Assembly: GCF_000448565.1 (NCBI RefSeq)
Contig: NZ_CM002128.1
Coordinates: forward strand, 1,128,244 to 1,179,401
Source of the DNA: Streptococcus sp. HSISM1
Lineage (GTDB): Bacteria > Bacillota > Bacilli > Lactobacillales > Streptococcaceae
Reading direction: 5' to 3'
DNA length: 51,158 bases
Shown here: piece after piece, positions 7,658 through 17,693 of the stretch
How positions within the stretch are numbered: position 1 is the stretch's first letter
How the letters are laid out: each line of letters starts with the position of its first letter
The notes under the pieces: generated by a model
Databases searched by the model: none
What the model was told of the DNA's origin: nothing
What the model saw: only the letters and a program-made list of their open reading frames with translations
Program-made: the position numbers and the translations under genes

Positions 7658-9976
7658 TTATTTCTTCCGATGAAAGAACCAGCCCACTAGTTTCTTGAAG
7701 ACTTGAATCAAGATGAGAGCAAGAACGGCCATGATGGCACAAATAACCAGCGTTTGAAGCCTCAAGGGGCTCATGTTGAAGAATCTACCTAAGATACTGC
7801 TTGAAACCAGGAAGGCTAGGATATTTCCTAGAAGAACCAGTCTCTTGTAGTGATTGAGAGGCTGGGATTCTTGGTAGATGATAGCAAAACCAACGAAGGC
7901 CATCAAGCAGATGGCTGCACTCGAGAGTTCTTCCGACCTCATGCCAAATGCTGAAGAGAGCAATACCAGACTGAAGATCAGTATAAAATCCGTCAAGGCA
8001 GCAGGCAGCGCATTTTTAAAGACCGTTTCGATAAAGCGCCCTTTGATGCGCTCGCTATTGGGCTCAAGCGCTAGGAAGAATCCCGGAATCCCAATCGTAA
8101 AACCACTGATCAAAGACATCTGCGACGGCATGATGGGATAGGTAAAGGCTAAAAGCGTCACTGAGATAGCCAACAAAATGGAGAAGATATTCTTGATCAA
8201 AAAGAGACTGGCTGATCGTTGAATATTATTGACCACCCGCCGACCTTCCGCCACGATAGACGGCATCTTCCCAAAGTCAGAATCCAGTAAGACCACTTGC
8301 GCCATCTTTTTGGTCGCATCATTTCCAGATTCCATCGCAATACTACAATCCGCTGTTTTTAAGGCTAAAATATCGTTGACACCATCTCCGGTCATAGCGA
8401 CCTTGTGTCCTTTTGCCTGCAAGCCTTCTACAAGGCTTTTCTTTTGCTCTGGGGTCACCCGACCAAAGACTGTATACTGGCTCGCCGCTTGGTGCAAGTC
8501 TTCTTCCGTCAGTAAGGTTCTGGCATCGATCAGATCTTCAGCTCCTTCAATTCCTGCTTTTTGTGCAATAGCTGAGACGGTAGCAGGGTTGTCCCCTGAA
8601 ATGACCTTAATGGTTACACCTTGTTCTTTAAAGTAGGCGAAGGTTTCTTTGGCATTTTTTCTCAAAGGATTGGAGAGAATAATCCAGGCTACCAAATCTA
8701 CAGGAGCCTCTAACGTCTCTCTAAGGTCCTCTCCCCTATATTTTCCAAAGGCCAAGACCCGATTACCTGCCTGCGTAGCAGAAGCAATCTCTTTTTCAAG
8801 CTCAGAGAAGCTTTCTCGTAAAACAAATTCCGGTGCGCCTAATACATAGATCCCAGATTCAAAGGCAATGGCCCCATACTTTTTCTTGGACGTAAAGGGT
8901 TGAACGTCGAGGGCGTTCCAAGGATGGCTTACTGTAGTCTTGTGAAAAATTCGGATCGCATCCATAGTATCGTTTTGATCCATACTAGCCTCTACATACT
9001 GAGCCAGAGCTTCCAAGTCTTGAGCATCTTTAACTGGACGAATCTCTGTCACTTCCATACCAGGCTCTGTAATGGTCCCTGTCTTATCGACACAAAGGAC
9101 ATCCACGCGCGATAAGGTCTCAATCCCCTTCATGCTATTGAGCAGGACCTTTTCCTTGGCCAATCTGACAGCACCCAGAGCCAGTGCCAAGGTCATCAAG
9201 AGATACAAGCCTTCTGGAATCATCCCGATCAAGGCACCGACTGTTGAAGTCACACTGAGCTTGAGGCTATCGCCTAGGCTGATATAGCTACGAAGAAAAA
9301 GGAGCGAACCTAGCGGAATGATGAGAAGGCCGATGATCCCCACAATGCGATTGACCGCATGAACCATATCGGACTCCTCATGAGACTTAACCTGCTTGGC
9401 TTCCAGACTCAATTGGTTGATGTAGGAGTCGTTCCCAACTTTTTCTAGTCGCGCTAAACCTTGACCAGCGATCACAAAACTACCTGACATGAGCGCATCT
9501 TGCGCTCCTTTTTTGACCTCATCGGCTTCACCGGTCAATTGCGACTCATCGACTTTTAGCTCGCCCTCCAGCATGACCCCATCCGCATAGATCTGATCTC
9601 CAGCTTGAAAGCGAACCAGATCTCCCTCCACCAGCTGATCGATAGGTAGAGCGACTTCTTTTCCTTCTCGAAGAACGATCGCCTCACTCATATGCAGAAA
9701 TTGCATCTGACGCAAGATCCGTCTAGAGCGGACTTCCTGCACAATTCCTACCAAGGAGTTGACCACGACGACCGGGACAAACAAGAGATTGTTCCAAGAC
9801 TTCACTGCTACCAGCAAGACCGCTAAGACCAGAAAAATCAGATTAAAGTAGGTAAAGACATTGTCTCGGATGATCTGCCCAATACTTTTTTCTGTTTTAA
9901 TCGTGACCTTATTTTGCTTGCCCCCTTGGATCTTTTTCGCTACTTCTTCCTGACTGAGTCCTTCTAATCTAACCAT
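7658..9976 (-). CDS. P-type cation-transporting ATPase, CtpE-like
   Basis: 772 residues. Actuator loop ESQLTGE (about 144-150), PEGL in transmembrane helix 4 (254-257), phosphorylation motif DKTGT with Asp297, hinge TGDGVND, and a C-terminal membrane bundle. The PEGL motif and length fit the CtpE-like group, linked to Ca2+ or Mg2+ transport; the ion cannot be settled from sequence. I prefer ATG 9976 with its AGGAAA ribosome site over GTG 9988. It directly follows the VOC gene (the GTG would overlap that gene's TGA), so the two are probably co-transcribed. Confidence 0.88.
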   Translation of the reverse strand: MVRLEGLSQEEVAKKIQGGKQNKVTIKTEKSIGQIIRDNVFTYFNLIFLVLAVLLVAVKSWNNLLFVPVVVVNSLVGIVQEVRSRRILRQMQFLHMSEAIVLREGKEVALPIDQLVEGDLVRFQAGDQIYADGVMLEGELKVDESQLTGEADEVKKGAQDALMSGSFVIAGQGLARLEKVGNDSYINQLSLEAKQVKSHEESDMVHAVNRIVGIIGLLIIPLGSLLFLRSYISLGDSLKLSVTSTVGALIGMIPEGLYLLMTLALALGAVRLAKEKVLLNSMKGIETLSRVDVLCVDKTGTITEPGMEVTEIRPVKDAQDLEALAQYVEASMDQNDTMDAIRIFHKTTVSHPWNALDVQPFTSKKKYGAIAFESGIYVLGAPEFVLRESFSELEKEIASATQAGNRVLAFGKYRGEDLRETLEAPVDLVAWIILSNPLRKNAKETFAYFKEQGVTIKVISGDNPATVSAIAQKAGIEGAEDLIDARTLLTEEDLHQAASQYTVFGRVTPEQKKSLVEGLQAKGHKVAMTGDGVNDILALKTADCSIAMESGNDATKKMAQVVLLDSDFGKMPSIVAEGRRVVNNIQRSASLFLIKNIFSILLAISVTLLAFTYPIMPSQMSLISGFTIGIPGFFLALEPNSERIKGRFIETVFKNALPAALTDFILIFSLVLLSSAFGMRSEELSSAAICLMAFVGFAIIYQESQPLNHYKRLVLLGNILAFLVSSSILGRFFNMSPLRLQTLVICAIMAVLALILIQVFKKLVGWFFHRKK

Positions 9977-9984
9977 TGCTTTCC

Positions 9985-10371
9985 TCACTCATGTATTTCC
10001 AAGGGCAATCCTTCTGGATCGAAGAAAAATGCCATCTTCTTGCCATCAAAGTCATCATAGCGAAGGCCTGTATTCTCAATACCTAGCTGATCCAATCTAG
10101 CTAGATACGTCTCTACATCGTCCACTTGAAAGGCTAGATGACGCAGTCCCGCATGCTCGGGCAAGGGGAGCTTAGGCCGTTCTGGGGCCGTCGGTTTGAT
10201 AAAGAGTTCTAAAGTCAGCTGACCCTGACGGAGATTGATCAAGATATCTCCGCGTTCGGGACGGTCATACTCACTGACAATCGCAAAGCCCAACTGGTCC
10301 ACATAAAAATGCAACATGGCGTCGCGATCCCGTCCAATGATGGCAATATGATGAATCGTGTCTAACTTCAT
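9985..10371 (-). CDS. VOC-superfamily (glyoxalase/dioxygenase-like) protein
   Basis: 128 residues with two beta-alpha-beta-beta-beta modules: HHIAIIGRDRDAMLHFYVDQ and LRHLAFQVDDVETYLARL, ending DPEGLPLEIHE. The conserved His and Glu metal-ligand positions (IHHIAI, LTLELF, LRHLAF, LEIHE) are present, so it probably binds a divalent metal. This small stand-alone VOC protein is common in streptococci (GloA2-like annotation), but its substrate is not known. It is transcribed just before the P-type ATPase. Confidence 0.8.
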   Translation of the reverse strand: MKLDTIHHIAIIGRDRDAMLHFYVDQLGFAIVSEYDRPERGDILINLRQGQLTLELFIKPTAPERPKLPLPEHAGLRHLAFQVDDVETYLARLDQLGIENTGLRYDDFDGKKMAFFFDPEGLPLEIHE

Positions 10372-10395
10372 CTGGTCCTACTTTCTATTTTCTAT

Positions 10396-10428
10396 AAAAA
10401 GAAAAGGGAGTGGGACATATGCCCTTTT
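10396..10428 (-). terminator. Terminator after ftsK
   Basis: The minus strand forms AAAAGGG / CCCTTTT with a T-rich tail, immediately downstream of the ftsK stop. Confidence 0.55.
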
Positions 10429-10437
10429 TCCCTATTC

Positions 10438-12800
10438 TTATGATTGTTGCAATACTTTTCGAGGCTTGGTTCCTTCAGCTGGTCCAATCACACCCGCTGC
10501 TTCCAACTCTTCCATGAGGCGAGTCGCTCGGTTAAAACCAACCGATAAGCGGCGCTGGATCATGGAAGCACTGGCTTTTTGGGTTTCAATCACGAGCGCC
10601 TTTGCCTCTTCAAAGAGAGGATCGCCTTCGTCTGAGCCACCCATACCTCCGTCAAAGTCTGACTCCGATACTTCTCCTGGATCAAAGGCATCATCATAAT
10701 CAGCTTCTGCCTGCTCTTTGACAAAGTTGACAATCCGCTCCACATCATCATCAGAGATAAAGGATCCTTGGAGACGGATCGGATGATTTTCATCAATCGG
10801 TTTAAAGAGCATGTCCCCGCGACCGAGCAATTTCTCTGCTCCATTTTCATCCAAGATGGTCCGTGAGTCGGTCCCAGATGATACCGCAAAAGCGACACGG
10901 GAAGGCACATTGGCCTTGATCAAACCTGAGATAACGTCAACCGATGGCCGTTGGGTCGCGAGAATCATGTGGATCCCCGCTGCACGCGCCTTCTGTCCAA
11001 GGCGAATAATGGCATCTTCTACTTCTTTACTTGCGACCATCATTAAGTCTGCCAACTCATCGACAATGACCACGATCAATGGAAGGGGCACTTGCTTTAT
11101 CTCAGACCGGGCATTGTACTCCGCCACCTTGGCATTAAAGCCAGCAATATTGCGAGCACCCACTTTTGAGAAGAGCTCGTAGCGATTTTCCATCTCATCA
11201 ACGACCTTCTGCAGGGCACGACTGGCCTTGCGTGGGTTGGTCACCACTGGAATCAAGAGGTGAGGAATATCATTGTAGACAGAAAGCTCCACCATCTTTG
11301 GATCGACCATCATAAACTTGACTTCATCCGGACGGGCCTTCATCAAGATACTCGAAATAATGCCATTGACCGCGACGGACTTACCAGATCCAGTAGACCC
11401 CGCTACCAAGAGGTGGGGCATCCGAGCCAAATCAAATGTCCGAGCTGAACCATCTACAGCCTTCCCGAGAGGAATCTCAAGGAGTTTGGTAGGATCAGTT
11501 TTGGACTGCTCCCACAATTCACGGAAGGAAACCGTCGCAATCTCTGAGTTGGGCACTTCGATTCCGACCAGAGACTTCCCTGGAATCGGTGCTTCAATCC
11601 GTACATCCTTGGCAGCTAGGGCTAAGGCCAAATCATCTGCTAGGTTGGAGATGCGGTTGACCCGCACACCGACAGCCGGCTTCACTTCATACTTGGTGAC
11701 AGAGGGGCCGATTTCCGCCCGCTCCACTGTTGCCTTGATGTTAAAGCTTGCAAAGGTCTCTTCCAAAATGCGGATATTCTGACGAACGATATTTTTCTCT
11801 TTGGATTGATTTTTCGGCTTGTCAGGTGCGAAGAGATCAATGGTTGGAAGTTTGTACTGGAGGAGTTCCTTAGGTGTGAAATCCACTTGAACTTCTTCCC
11901 CATCGTCCTCGAATTCTTCGGCTTCCGGAAGCTCTTCGTATGCTTCAGGCTCTTCAGGCCATTCTTCATCTGGCAGGTAGATCTCTGGTGTTGCTGGTGC
12001 GAAAATTTCGGCTTCTGGGAAGGTCTCTGTGAACGGCTCTTCCGCCGCCAGCACCTCTCCCGTTTCAGGATCTACAGGGTGCCCTTCCATAGAAAGAGGA
12101 GTTGGAAGAACAGCTCTTGCTTCTTCTTGCTCTCTTTCAGCTGCAGCAGCTTCCTCGGCAACTCTTGCTTCCTTTTCAAGGAATTTCTGCTCGCGACGCT
12201 CTTTGCGTTTTTCCATAGAAGCATGGAAGGCTTCCGATCCCTTTTCAAACAAATCATAGATGGAGTAGGGACTCATCAAGAGAATCCCCAATCCAATAAA
12301 GAGAAGGCCAATAAAATAAGAGCCAATATTTGAAAAGAGGAAGGAAATCGGAGCATAAAGAAGGGCACCGATCATACCACCACCGGCAAAGCTCTCCACT
12401 CGCAGATGAATCAAGTCTGCCATGATTCTTGAAAAGGTGACCTTGATTCCATTATTGTCTAAATGAAGGGAGGATACAAAGAAGGCCTGAAACATCAAGA
12501 GAACCCCAGCAAAGAAGCTTAGGAATCCTGAAATAACCCCTTCGTGTTTGTCCAGCCATTTAAAGGCATAGAGGTAGAAAAAGGTCGCTAAAATAGCCAA
12601 GTAAGCCAAACTCCCAACAAAGAGTCGGATTAAGTTGTAGGCCAAGACCCCTACTGCCCCCAATTTCAAGGCTGCAAAGACTAAAACCAGACTGATCAGA
12701 ATGGTCGCAATCATGCGATGAATCGCTTTTTTCTTTCTAATTCTGCTTTGGACAGTCGTCTCGTCGACCGTGTTTTTTTTGATTGATTATTGTTTGCCAT
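10438..12800 (-). CDS. ftsK: DNA translocase FtsK/SpoIIIE, frameshifted near the N-terminus
   Basis: Septum-anchored DNA pump for chromosome segregation. The main frame (from 12714) has four membrane helices, an acidic linker (about 180-280), then the RecA-like motor with Walker [10 protein letters not shown], Walker [12 protein letters not shown] and a C-terminal gamma winged helix ([20 protein letters not shown]). The true start is ATG 12800 ([11 protein letters not shown]...SKAELERK), in another frame. One extra A in the six-A run at 12727-12732 joins it as [12 protein letters not shown], a normal streptococcal FtsK N-terminus, for 787 residues. I treat the break as a sequence error. Confidence 0.93.
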
Positions 12801-12871
12801 AACCTTTATTATATCACATTTCCAAGCCAGTTCTCTAGTAAAATCATTTCCTCAATTTTGCAGTATAAAGT

Positions 12872-12898
12872 AAAAAACAGCACCGAGTAGGCACTGTT
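12872..12898 (-). terminator. Terminator after the 12901-13452 gene
   Basis: The minus strand has AACAGTGCC...GGTGCTGTT followed by TTTTT, directly after the stop. The stem is imperfect. Confidence 0.6.
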
Positions 12899-12900
12899 AC

Positions 12901-13452
12901 TTATAGATTTTTCTTTGGGTGACGGTCAATGATGGCTTTATAGTCTTTCAGCGCTTGCTTTCCTTTGTCCGTCAACTGGTAACCCCGAATTGTGAACTGC
13001 TCCGCCAGTTCTTCCTCCGTAAAATGTTCAGCCAAAGCTTGGTTCAAATCAGCTGCTTTCATCTTGGACAAACCCGCGACTCCCTTCTTTTTGAGAATGG
13101 CTTTTTTCATGGTCGCATTGATGTGGTCCAGCGAATCAAAAGTGGATTCAATAAAAGCATAGCCCTTCTCCACCAAAACCTTCAAGTGTTCCGAAGCATG
13201 AATCCCATAGGTGTATTCGAAGTACTTAGGAAACCAAGTCTCAGTCGTAAAGGTTCCAAAATGGATCCGCCACAAGAGAATGATATCCCCAGCAAGCAAG
13301 CCATCGTGAAGGAGCTCCATATTTCGTTTGGAAACGGGCTTTGGATCCAACAACCAAGCTTCCAAATCCCTCTCAGGCGAAATATAGGGTTTCACCTCGT
13401 GATCAGCGTAAAATTTTTCTAGTATATCTGAAATAGTTGTCATCCTTTTCAT
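12901..13452 (-). CDS. Hypothetical protein, 183 residues
   Basis: I do not recognise a named family. The protein is soluble and mostly helical. The middle (ATMKKAILKKKGVAGLSKMK, then AADLNQALAEHF) resembles a SAP/HeH-like helix-extended-loop-helix found in nucleic-acid-binding proteins, and the C-terminus (YQLTDKGKQAL) resembles a winged-helix end. A DNA-binding role is a guess from these. Two starts are possible, ATG 13452 or ATG 13443; neither has an ideal ribosome site. A terminator follows the stop. Confidence 0.6.
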   Translation of the reverse strand: MKRMTTISDILEKFYADHEVKPYISPERDLEAWLLDPKPVSKRNMELLHDGLLAGDIILLWRIHFGTFTTETWFPKYFEYTYGIHASEHLKVLVEKGYAFIESTFDSLDHINATMKKAILKKKGVAGLSKMKAADLNQALAEHFTEEELAEQFTIRGYQLTDKGKQALKDYKAIIDRHPKKNL

Positions 13453-13482
13453 CTTTCTTTTTTAAAAAACTAGACTGTATCC

Positions 13483-14403
13483 TTACCATCTTCTTTCAAG
13501 ATGAGTCCACTCTGCAAACTCTTGATAGGTCTCTAATACCTTGGTTTGCTTCTCTCCATCATTACTTTCATTTGTTCCAATCACTTCTAATTTATCTTGA
13601 CCAATTGGTGCAAACCAATGTCTCAGTAATTGATAGGATTCTTCAACTGATATTTTTTTCTTCCGAAATGCCACTACCATTTTATCTTCTTTATTAGCCT
13701 TTCCTAACTGAATAAACTTAGGGTAGTCCTTTTCAAAGTTAATACAGTCACAATACGGATAAGAGAAGATAAAGAAATCACTATCGTTATAAACATTGCT
13801 ATTATTGATGGCATCTCCAAGTGATGAAGAGTTATAACTAGTAGGATAATTTGTTCTGAAGAGTTCTTCTGTCGTTTCACCCACTATTTTGTTGGTAGTC
13901 AAGTCCATTTTAACAGTGATTTTGTTCTTTTTTTCATAATGTTGGAGTTTTAATAACAAATACTCCTTCCCATCTTCGAGTATGATGGTCCCTTGATTTT
14001 TTAAATAAAAGTTTTTATCGTAATTCTTAACAACTTGGTAGAGATCAACCTTCTCAGGTTTTTTATCTAGGTGATCTAGATCATAAACAATCGCATGCCA
14101 AGTCCACCCTTTTTTGGGTTCTTCATCTATTCCTTCGTTACTTGCATACCGTGTTTTTAAAACTAAATAACGATCACCAATTGATGCCCATCCACTAAAA
14201 GTAATGAAATTTTTTGATGCTCGAAAAGAGATAACTCCTTTCTCTTCATCTAGATAGTGTAATTCTTTGATTGATCCTGCGTCATACTTTTCCCATTTAA
14301 TTTTATGTTCATTTTTTTGAAGGTCTAAGTTTTTCTTATAGACTATCATAGAGATAGATAGAATCGATATTAGAAGTAAAGCTACAATTTTCCATTTTTT
14401 CAT
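13483..14403 (-). CDS. Hypothetical membrane-anchored extracytoplasmic protein, 306 residues
   Basis: One N-terminal hydrophobic segment (about residues 4-22, KKWKIVALLLISILSISMIV) with no lipobox Cys, followed by a polar domain rich in Tyr, Lys and Asp. This fits a single-pass anchor with an outside domain. No family recognised. The start is supported by GAGG eight bases upstream. It lies in a run of unrecognised genes (12901-15249) on one strand, but gaps and base composition give no strong sign of a shared operon. Confidence 0.6.
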   Translation of the reverse strand: MKKWKIVALLLISILSISMIVYKKNLDLQKNEHKIKWEKYDAGSIKELHYLDEEKGVISFRASKNFITFSGWASIGDRYLVLKTRYASNEGIDEEPKKGWTWHAIVYDLDHLDKKPEKVDLYQVVKNYDKNFYLKNQGTIILEDGKEYLLLKLQHYEKKNKITVKMDLTTNKIVGETTEELFRTNYPTSYNSSSLGDAINNSNVYNDSDFFIFSYPYCDCINFEKDYPKFIQLGKANKEDKMVVAFRKKKISVEESYQLLRHWFAPIGQDKLEVIGTNESNDGEKQTKVLETYQEFAEWTHLERRW

Positions 14404-14466
14404 TTCAACATCCTCTTTTTAATGACTAGACAGTCATTATAGTTCGTCTAAAATCTCTCTTGATTC

Positions 14467-15249
14467 CTATTTCGACTGGAAAGGAGACGTACGATTCCCC
14501 TCATCCTTCAAGTATTGTTGCGCCTTTCGAACGATATAGAGCGACTCATCTTCTGAGACTAACTTATGAAAAAGATCATTGGCTCTGTGCTGATCTCCTT
14601 TGAGAGCAGCATTCAAGGCTTGGTAGTAGATGATTTCCAACTGCTGGTACTTGAAGTCATTGCTTAAGTCTTCAAAATAATCATTGCTTTGGTGTGCAAT
14701 GGTTAAATCATAAAGAGCGAGACAGACCTCTTTTGTTTTCTCTGCCAGTATAGGGTCTGTAATGGTCAATCCATTTAACTGAGCCTCTAGCTCTTCTCTA
14801 GACAAATCAGGATCTGTAAGGACGATTGATCGCATGAGATAACTCTCAAAAAAGTTCTTATATTTCTGCGGTAGTTCCTTCTGACTGATTGCTTCTCTAG
14901 CTTCTTTTATGACAGTATCGAAATCTCCCATCATAAAAGAATAGGCGACCGATGTCAGCTTCATATCTATCTGTAAAATGGCTTTTTTCACATTCTTGTT
15001 CAACTGAAGGTATTGCTGCCAAAAATCTAAATCTAAGTCTACATGTAGCAAGGTGTTGCACTTGTTAGTGTAGCTCTTCCTGAGCCATTGGATAAATAAA
15101 AACAAGCCTGCAAGGACCAATAAGAGGCCAGCAGTCTGAAGAAGGTTATCTCTGACCACTAACCCAATGCAAACAATCAGAAGCATTGCCAACAAGCCAG
15201 CAGATCTAATATAGAGTCTATAGTTTTTTCGTAGAGTTTTATAATCCAA
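14467..15249 (-). CDS. Hypothetical protein with two membrane helices and a helical cytoplasmic domain
   Basis: Two adjacent hydrophobic segments near the N-terminus (AGLLAMLLIVCIGLVV and TAGLLLVLAGLFLFIQW), then about 190 mostly helical residues that may be TPR-like (AYSFMMGDFDTVIKEAREAI, YYQALNAALKGDQHRANDLF). No family recognised. An ATG at 15264 is in frame, but the GGGAGG ribosome site lies inside that codon's neighbourhood and is correctly spaced (7 bases) for TTG 15249, which I chose. Confidence 0.6.
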   Translation of the reverse strand: MDYKTLRKNYRLYIRSAGLLAMLLIVCIGLVVRDNLLQTAGLLLVLAGLFLFIQWLRKSYTNKCNTLLHVDLDLDFWQQYLQLNKNVKKAILQIDMKLTSVAYSFMMGDFDTVIKEAREAISQKELPQKYKNFFESYLMRSIVLTDPDLSREELEAQLNGLTITDPILAEKTKEVCLALYDLTIAHQSNDYFEDLSNDFKYQQLEIIYYQALNAALKGDQHRANDLFHKLVSEDESLYIVRKAQQYLKDEGNRTSPFQSK

Positions 15250-15377
15250 TTTGTATCCTCCCATTCATGATACAGTTTTTGAGGGAATTCGTTTGTTTTC
15301 CAACAAAACAACTTATCTCCAATCATACCGAATTATCCATCTATATGCAACTTCCTTCTTAATTAGTGATTTAGGCC

Positions 15378-15403
15378 AAAAAGAAAACACCCTGTGGGTG
15401 TTA
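15378..15403 (-). terminator. Terminator after the DMT transporter
   Basis: AACACCC-TGT-GGGTGTT, a 7-base-pair stem, followed on the minus strand by TTCTTTTT. It lies 57 bases after the stop at 15460. Confidence 0.7.
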
Positions 15404-15459
15404 TCATTGATAGACTGAACCGTAATATCATCTTTAAAGTTCTACTCTTCTACCACTGT

Positions 15460-16380
15460 CTAGTCTGAAGACGTCAGCAGACTATTTCCCACTATACCGA
15501 TGATCACAATGAAGACCCCTAAAAATCCTAGTGGGGTTGGGATCTGATCCCCTAGAAAAAGACAGCCTCCAAATAGGGTGAAGAGGACCTCGCCAGCCTG
15601 GGTAGCTTCAACAACAGCTAACTGCTGATGGTTGTGTTTCACCAAGTTGGTTGCTTCAAAGAAGAGCAAGGTTGCGATAACTCCTGAAAATACAGCTACG
15701 ATCAAGGATTGGAGCATTTGCCCACCTGATGGCAAGCCTGCATCAAGTCCTGCAAAGACGGATAAGAGCATCCAAAAAGGAACACTCATTAAGGTCATCC
15801 CAAAGACCCGTTGGGTCGTTGATAATTGTTCTTCTTTACAATGAACCAGCATCTTTCGATTGCCGAATGGATAGGAAAAAGCAGCGATCAAAATTAAGAT
15901 ACTAGCTCTCACCACACCTTCTCCGAGACCTCGTCCAAAATATGGAATTTGAATCAATACGATTCCTAACAAAATCAGCAAAGTCATTCCTAACTGTTTT
16001 CTTGGAATCTTTTGGCCAAAAAGTGGGGTCAGAAGGAGACCGGCTAAAATCGTAATCTGCCAGGTCGCAGCCACAAACCATGATTCTCCATAGATAGAAG
16101 CCATCGATAAAGGCGCATAAAAGAGACCAAAGCCGACCGTACTCCAGAGTAACCAAGTCCACGGGGCTCGCGCAATTGCTGACAAGACACCCTTCAACTC
16201 GCCTTTCTGCCAGACTAATACAGCCATCATGGGCAAACTAAAAAGGTAACGCAAACTAGCACTCCACATCCAGGAACCACCTGCCAGGTTCATGCTTCGA
16301 TTAAAAATAAAGGTAAATGCAAAAAAGAGAGCACCTAGGATACCAAACCAAAGGGCTCTCGCAAAATGTGATGATTTCAT
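15460..16380 (-). CDS. DMT-superfamily multidrug resistance efflux transporter
   Basis: 306 residues with about ten hydrophobic helices arranged as two EamA-like halves. The second half ends VEATQAGEVLFTLFGGCLFL, the usual conserved helix. It matches the ten-helix 'multidrug resistance efflux transporter' branch of the drug/metabolite transporter superfamily; the actual substrate is unknown. It has its own terminator and stands divergent from the rotamase gene on the right, so it is probably a single-gene unit. Confidence 0.8.
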   Translation of the reverse strand: MKSSHFARALWFGILGALFFAFTFIFNRSMNLAGGSWMWSASLRYLFSLPMMAVLVWQKGELKGVLSAIARAPWTWLLWSTVGFGLFYAPLSMASIYGESWFVAATWQITILAGLLLTPLFGQKIPRKQLGMTLLILLGIVLIQIPYFGRGLGEGVVRASILILIAAFSYPFGNRKMLVHCKEEQLSTTQRVFGMTLMSVPFWMLLSVFAGLDAGLPSGGQMLQSLIVAVFSGVIATLLFFEATNLVKHNHQQLAVVEATQAGEVLFTLFGGCLFLGDQIPTPLGFLGVFIVIIGIVGNSLLTSSD

Positions 16381-16493
16381 TTTTTGATGATCGTTCTCCT
16401 GTAGTCATCCTATTATACAAAAATTTTAAAATAGCCGCATCTATTTTCTGCAAATTTTCAGAATAGTGTTTTCGACTTAAATTTTATCCAGAT

Positions 16494-16522
16494 TTGAAAG
16501 TATCGCAAAATTAAGGTACAAT
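16494..16522 (+). promoter_or_regulatory. Promoter of the rotamase lipoprotein gene
   Basis: TTGAAA (16494-16499) and TACAAT (16517-16522) with a 17-base spacer, 32 bases upstream of the chosen ATG at 16555. Confidence 0.8.
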
Positions 16523-16554
16523 AGAGAAAGACAACTATGTTGGAAAGGAAGAAT

Positions 16555-17400
16555 ATGAAAAAATTAATCGCACTACTATTATTTTCCGGCTTGGCTTTGA
16601 CAGCTTGTTCGTCTAATAAGACTGACGCTAACTCTTCAAGTTCAAGCAAAGAAAAGACAGAGCAGACAGCAACTTCTAGCTCTAGTGAAAAAGATCAAAA
16701 GAAAATTGAAGAAGAACAAAAGAAATTAGAACAACTGCGCAAAGATTTTAACGATGCCATGACCAATGAAAATGCTGTCTTCCCACAGCTCTCAAATGAA
16801 GTGGCTGAAGACGAAGCAGAGGTTAAAATCACGACAACTGAAGGCGACATCACTGTGAAGCTCTTCCCTAAATATGCCCCACTTGCAGTTGAAAACTTCT
16901 TGACCCACGCAAAAGAAGGCTACTACAATGGCTTACTTTTCCACCGTGTCATTAACAACTTTATGATCCAAACTGGGGATCCTAAGGGAGATGGTACTGG
17001 TGGCGAATCCATCTGGAAGGGCAAAGACAAATCCAAAGATTCAGGTACTGGTTTTGAGAATGAGTATTCTCCATACCTTTACAACCTTCGTGGAGCCCTT
17101 GCCATGGCCAATTCTGGTCCAAATACCAATGGTAGTCAATTCTATATTAACCAAAATAAGGAAGATATTTCTAGCAAGCTCCCAACTGACCGCTTCCCAG
17201 CTAAGATCATCGACGCTTATAAAAATGGTGGAAATCCAACCCTCGATGGTGGTAACTACACTGTCTTTGGCCAAGTGATCGATGGCATGGATGTGGTCGA
17301 TAAAATCGCCTCTGCCGAAACCGATGATAAGGACAAACCAAAAACAGACATCAAGATTGAAAAAATCGAGATCTTAAAAGACTATAATTTCAAAAAATAA
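16555..17400 (+). CDS. slrA: Cyclophilin-type peptidyl-prolyl isomerase lipoprotein, SlrA-like
   Basis: 281 residues. A lipoprotein signal peptide with lipobox LTAC (Cys about residue 18), a Ser/Lys/Glu-rich spacer, then a cyclophilin domain: VENFLTHAKEGYYNGLLFHR, NNFMIQTGDPKGDGTGG, and GALAMANSGPNTNGSQFYIN. It should help fold or activate exported proteins on the outer face of the membrane, as described for pneumococcal SlrA, a colonisation factor. Start at ATG 16555 because GGAAAGGAAG precedes it; the in-frame ATG 16537 would spoil the signal peptide. A strong terminator follows. Confidence 0.9.
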   Translation: MKKLIALLLFSGLALTACSSNKTDANSSSSSKEKTEQTATSSSSEKDQKKIEEEQKKLEQLRKDFNDAMTNENAVFPQLSNEVAEDEAEVKITTTEGDITVKLFPKYAPLAVENFLTHAKEGYYNGLLFHRVINNFMIQTGDPKGDGTGGESIWKGKDKSKDSGTGFENEYSPYLYNLRGALAMANSGPNTNGSQFYINQNKEDISSKLPTDRFPAKIIDAYKNGGNPTLDGGNYTVFGQVIDGMDVVDKIASAETDDKDKPKTDIKIEKIEILKDYNFKK

Positions 17401-17401
17401 T

Positions 17402-17430
17402 GAAAAGAGAACCGCGCGGTTCTCTTTTTA
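17402..17430 (+). terminator. Terminator after slrA
   Basis: AAAAGAGAACC-GCGC-GGTTCTCTTTTT, a strong stem with U run, beginning two bases after the stop codon. Confidence 0.92.
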
Positions 17431-17519
17431 AGATATTGATAAAATATTTTACATAAAATTACCTAATAGATTCATTGGTACATAAAATCAATTATAATTA
17501 TTTAAAACATTCATCTACT

Positions 17520-17681
17520 GAAACTTTCCGCTGTGAGAAAAGTGCCTGAAACAATACAGTTTCAGGCACACGGAATTATTGAGACCATAGGCTCAATAAT
17601 TAGTCATGGAACTTCCTGGATTGCTGAAATCATCCACTGGATAATTTCACCTAACGTCCGTACTCACCTAAGGAAAGTTTC
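17520..17681 (+). repeat. Structured intergenic repeat, copy 1 (162 bases)
   Basis: Ends are complementary (GAAACTTTCC ... GGAAAGTTTC), with a second inner pairing GTGAG/CTCAC. Inside are hairpin 1 (GTGCCTGAAAC / GTTTCAGGCAC, 17542-17569), hairpin 2 (ATTATTGAG / CTCAATAAT) and hairpin 3 (GAAAT..TCC / GGA..ATTTC), plus the conserved TTAGTCATGGAACTTC and ACGTCCGTACTCAC. Copies 2 and 3 share this plan. It fills most of the 325-base gap between slrA and the ABC-F gene. Family not recognised. Strand is arbitrary; all three copies face the same way. Confidence 0.85.
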
Positions 17682-17693
17682 TAAGAAGAATCT

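Noticed and set aside
17520-17681. Reading the three-copy element as a BOX repeat, T-box or known ribozyme
   Set aside because: None of the BOX subunit sequences, the T-box GGTGGTACCGCG-like motif or hammerhead CTGATGA core is present.
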